Assembly (NCBI GenBank): GCA_016700155.1
Contig: CP065001.1
Location: 4,216,001-4,280,000 of the forward strand
Direction: 5' to 3'
DNA: 64,000 bases
Source: Ignavibacteriales bacterium
GTDB taxonomy: Bacteria > Bacteroidota > Ignavibacteria > Ignavibacteriales > Ignavibacteriaceae
Part shown: positions 60,807-64,000 of the stretch, piece after piece
Layout of the letters: each line of letters begins with the position of its first letter
Position numbering within the stretch: position 1 is the stretch's first letter
Program-made: the position numbers and the translations under genes
The notes under the pieces: generated by a model
Database searches by the model: none
Told to the model about the DNA's origin: nothing
Seen by the model: only the letters and a program-made list of their open reading frames with translations

Positions 60807-61754
60807 TCAGAACATTCTTACTGTGTATGGAATACCCCAGGATTCACTTTCAACCGGGGCAACATCATCAAAGATCACCTGTTTTGGGAATGCATTTATT
60901 ATTGCATGGAAGAATCCCGGGAACTGATGTGTTCTGAAGTATTGCTGATAAACTTTTAAGTACACACCGCCTGAAGGTGTTGAAGAAACAAGATTAAACT
61001 TTCTTTTTGCTCTGTGCAGACCAAGCCTGTCGGCACCGTAAGTAAGAGTTACAAAATCTTCTTCTTCATATGCGCTTGTTACTTCAACGGTTACACGAAC
61101 TGAATCACCTCTGAGTACAGATGGTAATTGTCTCCACCAGTGGGGTCCTCTCGATAAGAAAAATTCATTAGGTGATGTGATAACTATTTCATCTCCGTTA
61201 GGAAGCAGTATTGTTGTTTTTGTTATATCAATATTTCTGTTAGGAGTTCCGCCTTCGGGTAAAGAGATCGCTCCGATTTTCCAGTTACGCCATGGACGGG
61301 GTGTGTTTGCAATCTTTACAAAGATAATTTTTCTCACCATAACAGCAGTGAAAGGTTTTTGAAAAACTGAATCAGGTTGAGTAGCTGCCGAATCATAAGA
61401 TGCTGCTACAAATAAAACGCCTTCAAATGTTTTTGTAAGTGTGCCGTAAGCTGTGTCGCCAACTATATCAACAGAAAGTGTCCTGTTAACCAATCTCATT
61501 CTCTGACCGACTCTAAACGGATAGATTTCGGTAGTTGTTTTACCGAGTATATCCGATAGTCCGCCTTCATCATAGTTTGGTTCAAATGATGCTAATGAAG
61601 AATCTTCATCTGCAAGCTTTTCAAACGTTGCCTGATCTGTTGTTGGCTCACCGTCTTCGGGATCAACAGAAGAATTATCACAACCCGCAAGTATGAAAAT
61701 AAAGATTGCCGCGAATGCCGTAAGCATTTTCAGAAAGATCTTAGATTGTTCCAT
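60807..61754 (-). CDS. Lipoprotein of unknown function
   Basis: 315 residues. AAGGAG precedes ATG 61754. Lipobox at FILAGC (Cys about 25), then an acidic stretch DNSSVDPEDGEPTTDQ. The mature part has strands such as VGQRMRLVNRTLSVDIVGDT and WRNWKIGAISLPEGGTPNRN, and YEEEDFVTLTYGADRLGLHR. It ends GIPYTVRMF. No family named. A 154-base gap separates it from 59744, so it may be the first gene of the envelope operon or separate. Its C-terminal part is rich in Arg, Lys and Phe. Confidence 0.74.
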   Translation of the reverse strand: MEQSKIFLKMLTAFAAIFIFILAGCDNSSVDPEDGEPTTDQATFEKLADEDSSLASFEPNYDEGGLSDILGKTTTEIYPFRVGQRMRLVNRTLSVDIVGDTAYGTLTKTFEGVLFVAASYDSAATQPDSVFQKPFTAVMVRKIIFVKIANTPRPWRNWKIGAISLPEGGTPNRNIDITKTTILLPNGDEIVITSPNEFFLSRGPHWWRQLPSVLRGDSVRVTVEVTSAYEEEDFVTLTYGADRLGLHRAKRKFNLVSSTPSGGVYLKVYQQYFRTHQFPGFFHAIINAFPKQVIFDDVAPVESESWGIPYTVRMF

Positions 61755-62035
61755 TTCGTACTCCTTTTATTTATTGATTTATTTTAATTTTTCTTCCACT
61801 CATTCGGAAATAAACAACTAAACAATCGTGCCAGTATAGAAATCCCTGTTTATACTTTGATTAGCTGATTTTCTGATGAATTGCTCTGCATGAATAATCA
61901 ATTGAAACGCATGGTTATTTTTTTTCAAGCAAATTGACGGGTAAACTAAGGCAGAATTAAGAGAAAAATATTATTATTAGGAAAGTAATCCAATTGTTCC
62001 CGCACAAAATACTTACATAATAAAAGGAGAATGCG

Positions 62036-62428
62036 ATGCTCAAAGAATTCAAACAATTTGCAATGAGAGGCAATGTTGTTGATCTGGCTGTCGGTATAAT
62101 TATCGGCGGTGCCTTCGGAAAAATTGTGTCATCACTCGTTGGCGATATTATTATGCCACCGATCGGAGTTCTGCTCGGGGGTGTAGATTTCAGCACGCTT
62201 GCTATAACAATAAAGGCGGCATCTGAAGGTGTGGAGCCGGTTGTAATCAAATATGGTATGTTCATCAATACAATCATTGATTTTATAGTGATTGCTTTTT
62301 CAATCTTTATGCTGATTAAAGCAATGAATTCTTTCAAAAAGAAAGAAGAAGAAAAACCAGCTGCACCGCCAAAACCATCCGAAGAAGTTGTGCTGCTTAG
62401 TGAAATCAGGGATTTGTTAAAGAAGTAA
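62036..62428 (+). CDS. mscL: Large-conductance mechanosensitive channel MscL
   Basis: 130 residues. The two membrane helices (about 15-45 and 78-100) carry the hallmarks FKQFAMRGNVVDLAVGIIIGG and the pore glycines/valines, with the P-P-I-G-V-L-L-G-G loop between. The C-terminal helix SEIRDLLKK closes the cytoplasmic bundle. It opens under membrane tension to release solutes in osmotic downshock. AAAGGAG precedes ATG 62036. The 281-base region upstream of it holds no gene. Confidence 0.96.
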   Translation: MLKEFKQFAMRGNVVDLAVGIIIGGAFGKIVSSLVGDIIMPPIGVLLGGVDFSTLAITIKAASEGVEPVVIKYGMFINTIIDFIVIAFSIFMLIKAMNSFKKKEEEKPAAPPKPSEEVVLLSEIRDLLKK

Positions 62429-62435
62429 ATTATAA

Positions 62436-62469
62436 GCCGGCTGCTTTTTTGGTAGCCGGCATTTTTTTT
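62436..62469 (+). terminator. Terminator of mscL
   Basis: GCCGGCT / AGCCGGC with an 11-base loop containing TTTTTT, then A and TTTTTTTTC on plus. It ends at the stop codon of the convergent pseudouridine synthase gene. Confidence 0.88.
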
Positions 62470-63047
62470 CATGGCTGTTGTTTAAGTTCTCTTATTTCAT
62501 TAACTGTTAATTCCCTCACACTGCCTGAATTCAATTCGCCCAGTAAAATATTTTTTATCCTTACACGTATCAGCCTTAATGTAGGGTGACCGGCTTTCGC
62601 TGTCATTTTTCTTACCTGCCTGTACCTGCCTTCGTTAATGATTATTTTTAACCAGGAGTCCGGAATATTTTTTCTGAATCTAATGGGAGGGTTTCTGTGC
62701 GGAATATTCAAAGGTGAAAATACTTCAACACTTGCCGGAAGTGTTTTGCGACCTTCAATTTCCACACCTTCTCTCAATTTATCCAATTCATCTTCGGAAG
62801 GAATGCCTTCAACCTGTACCCAGTATTCTTTCTCAACTTTCATTTCCGGATTAAGCAGTCTGTCAGTTAGTTCTTTATCATTTGTTAAAAGAAGCAATCC
62901 TTCACTATCCATATCTAACCTTCCTACAGGATAAACATTGGGTGGAAAGTTAAAGCAGCCGGCAAGAGTTTTTCTTCCTGATTTGTCTGTGAACTGAGAC
63001 AGAACTCCATAAGGTTTGTTTAGAATAAAATATTTATAGTCACTCAT
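62469..63047 (-). CDS. RluE-type 23S rRNA pseudouridine synthase
   Basis: 192 residues, without an S4 domain, matching the RsuA/RluB/E/F family. The catalytic Asp is D45 in PVGRLDMDSEGLLLLTND. The family ending INEGRYRQVRKMTAKAGHPT and LRLIRVRI are present. By length and the absent S4 domain it is closest to RluE, which modifies U2457 of 23S rRNA in E. coli; the target here is not shown. Cytoplasmic. Convergent with mscL. Confidence 0.92.
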   Translation of the reverse strand: MSDYKYFILNKPYGVLSQFTDKSGRKTLAGCFNFPPNVYPVGRLDMDSEGLLLLTNDKELTDRLLNPEMKVEKEYWVQVEGIPSEDELDKLREGVEIEGRKTLPASVEVFSPLNIPHRNPPIRFRKNIPDSWLKIIINEGRYRQVRKMTAKAGHPTLRLIRVRIKNILLGELNSGSVRELTVNEIRELKQQP

Positions 63048-63200
63048 TTTTGAACTGCGATATCCATTTTTTTAAGGAACATTAAAGAGTCAGCCTCGTC
63101 TGACAGTAGTAATATTACTTTTTATCTAAGTAAAGATTAGTTATTTTGGCGCTGTTAATTTAAGCAAATATTAGTGTAATTAGCCCCAGGCGGAAGAAAC

Positions 63201-63425
63201 ATGTCATTCAGGGATCAAAAAAAAATTCTTGAAATCCTAAAGCGATACGAGAATAAATTTGACAGGAAAGAACTTGATGATTATAAAATGTTTTTGAAAA
63301 GGGATAAAGATGAAGAGGAATTTGATACTGTGTCAATGAAACGGCTAAAGGAACTTCAAGATAAATACTTTGTGGCGCCTGACAGATCCAAACTGGATGC
63401 TTTGTTCAAAAAAAAAGAAGAATAA
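63201..63425 (+). CDS. Small highly charged helical protein, unknown function
   Basis: 74 residues, almost entirely Lys, Arg, Asp and Glu with regular Leu/Phe spacing (KKILEILKRYENKFDRKELD ... LKELQDKYFVAPD), so a helical protein or coiled coil. AGGCGG precedes ATG 63201. Isolated 90 bases before the DUF2723 gene. No family recognised. Confidence 0.7.
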   Translation: MSFRDQKKILEILKRYENKFDRKELDDYKMFLKRDKDEEEFDTVSMKRLKELQDKYFVAPDRSKLDALFKKKEE

Positions 63426-63515
63426 ACTCTCCACTTTGACTATGAATCTCCCAACTTTACCGGCTGGTTACATTTACTCTAACAAATTATACTTTTTTTC
63501 ATTTCTGAGGTATAA

Positions 63516-64000
63516 ATGGATCTCAAACTGCTGAACAGGATTTTTGCGGCATCAGTTTTTATAATTTCAGCCGTGGTTATGTTGTTAACCGTACAGCCAT
63601 CAGTGTCTTTCTGGGATTGCGGCGAATTTATTGCTGCCGGTTATTATTTACAGGTACCGCATCCGCCGGGAACACCGTTCTTCCTCATACTCGGAAGAAT
63701 TTTTTCAATGATACCATTTGTTGAAAATATTGGACTAAGAGTAAATTATATATCAATTCTATCCAGCGCGCTTTCAGTTCTGTTTCTTTATTTAATTGCT
63801 GTTAAACTGATTGAAAATTACCGCAGCAAAAAGTCTGAAAACGTATTAGATGCTCTGGGAACTTACATCGCTGCCGCAATAGGTGCATTGTCGTTTTCAT
63901 TCAGTGATACTTTCTGGTTCAACGGTGTTGAAGCGGAAGTATATGCTTTCAGTACATTCCTGTTTGCAGCAGTTGTTTGGTTAATGATGCAGTGGCATGA
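63516..64000 (+). CDS. DUF2723 membrane protein (GT-C-like), 3-prime end missing
   Basis: 161 codons to the window edge. TTCTGAGG precedes ATG 63516. The start has the DUF2723 hallmarks: SFWDCGEFIAAGYYLQVPHP, then PGTPFFLILGRIFSMIPF and helices LSVLFLYLIAVKLI and YIAAAIGALSFSFSDTFWFN, ending VEAEVYAFSTF. The Asp in the first loop is the catalytic-type acidic residue of GT-C enzymes, and these proteins are thought to glycosylate surface proteins (O-mannosylation-like) with lipid-linked sugars. The rest lies outside the window. Confidence 0.88.
   Translation, partial: MDLKLLNRIFAASVFIISAVVMLLTVQPSVSFWDCGEFIAAGYYLQVPHPPGTPFFLILGRIFSMIPFVENIGLRVNYISILSSALSVLFLYLIAVKLIENYRSKKSENVLDALGTYIAAAIGALSFSFSDTFWFNGVEAEVYAFSTFLFAAVVWLMMQWH

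Noticed and set aside
61957..62472. 171-residue minus-strand frame across mscL
   Set aside because: Shadow of mscL; the plus-strand gene has a strong ribosome site, known family and its own terminator.

Overview
The window looks like a chromosomal segment of a Bacteroidota/Ignavibacteriota-type bacterium, most likely Ignavibacteria. Three secreted proteins end in a type IX secretion (T9SS) sorting domain with the NYPNPFNPST motif and the GIYFYKL/GVYFYRL-like ending typical of that group. There is also a PorV-like barrel, a TonB-receptor-type barrel with a carboxypeptidase-regulatory N-terminus, many Cys-lipoproteins, a GH92 mannosidase, an S9 peptidase and DPP III. The DNA is AT-rich and coding density is high. 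I saw no rRNA, tRNA or CRISPR array. Lineage is inferred from protein features only.

Layout. 1-11.6 kb, mostly minus: partial beta-carbonic anhydrase, GH92 mannosidase, NAD-binding epimerase-like protein, PQQ-type propeller, C69 peptidase, methyltransferase, OmpA-family protein, NUDIX hydrolase, a hyperacidic small protein (+) and a heptose epimerase. 11.7-23 kb: metH, an ORF6N gene remnant, two RRM proteins around a DUF2721 membrane protein, an S9 peptidase and two T9SS-exported repeat proteins. 23-27.2 kb is an accessory stretch with all genes on plus: an XRE regulator, a barrel-protein cassette ended by a convincing integron-type attC site, a small lipoprotein, a Phd/RelE toxin-antitoxin pair and a DUF4272 protein, linked by repeated intergenic modules.

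27.3-41 kb: lipoprotein plus TonB-receptor-type barrel operon, an unrecognised two-gene unit whose products share an N-terminal motif (31.2-32.9 kb), a secreted protein, a four-helix membrane protein, DPP III, a YfiT/DinB enzyme, two barrel proteins, a DUF2652 cyclase-like protein and a DUF6483 protein. 41-52 kb: a PLP cysteine synthase, then a run of secreted, lipoprotein and membrane proteins mostly without known function, including a VIT/VWA T9SS protein, two tandem lipoproteins and a WG-repeat protein. 52-64 kb: radA, a GxxExxY nuclease-like gene bounded by inverted repeats, alaS, a four-gene envelope operon (two lipoproteins, barrel-transglutaminase fusion, FecR/TPR protein), mscL, an RluE-type pseudouridine synthase, a small charged protein and a partial DUF2723 membrane protein.

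Small repeats run through the window. They comprise a CACTAAG-rich family (five copies), a REP-like palindrome (two copies), a 21-bp palindrome inserted in frame in one gene (two copies) and the intergenic modules of the accessory stretch. The strongest leads are the orphan attC-bounded cassette, the repeat-bounded GxxExxY gene, the in-frame palindromic insertions, the two-gene unit at 31.2 kb and the reuse of a DinB 5-prime end as the leader of two lipoproteins.
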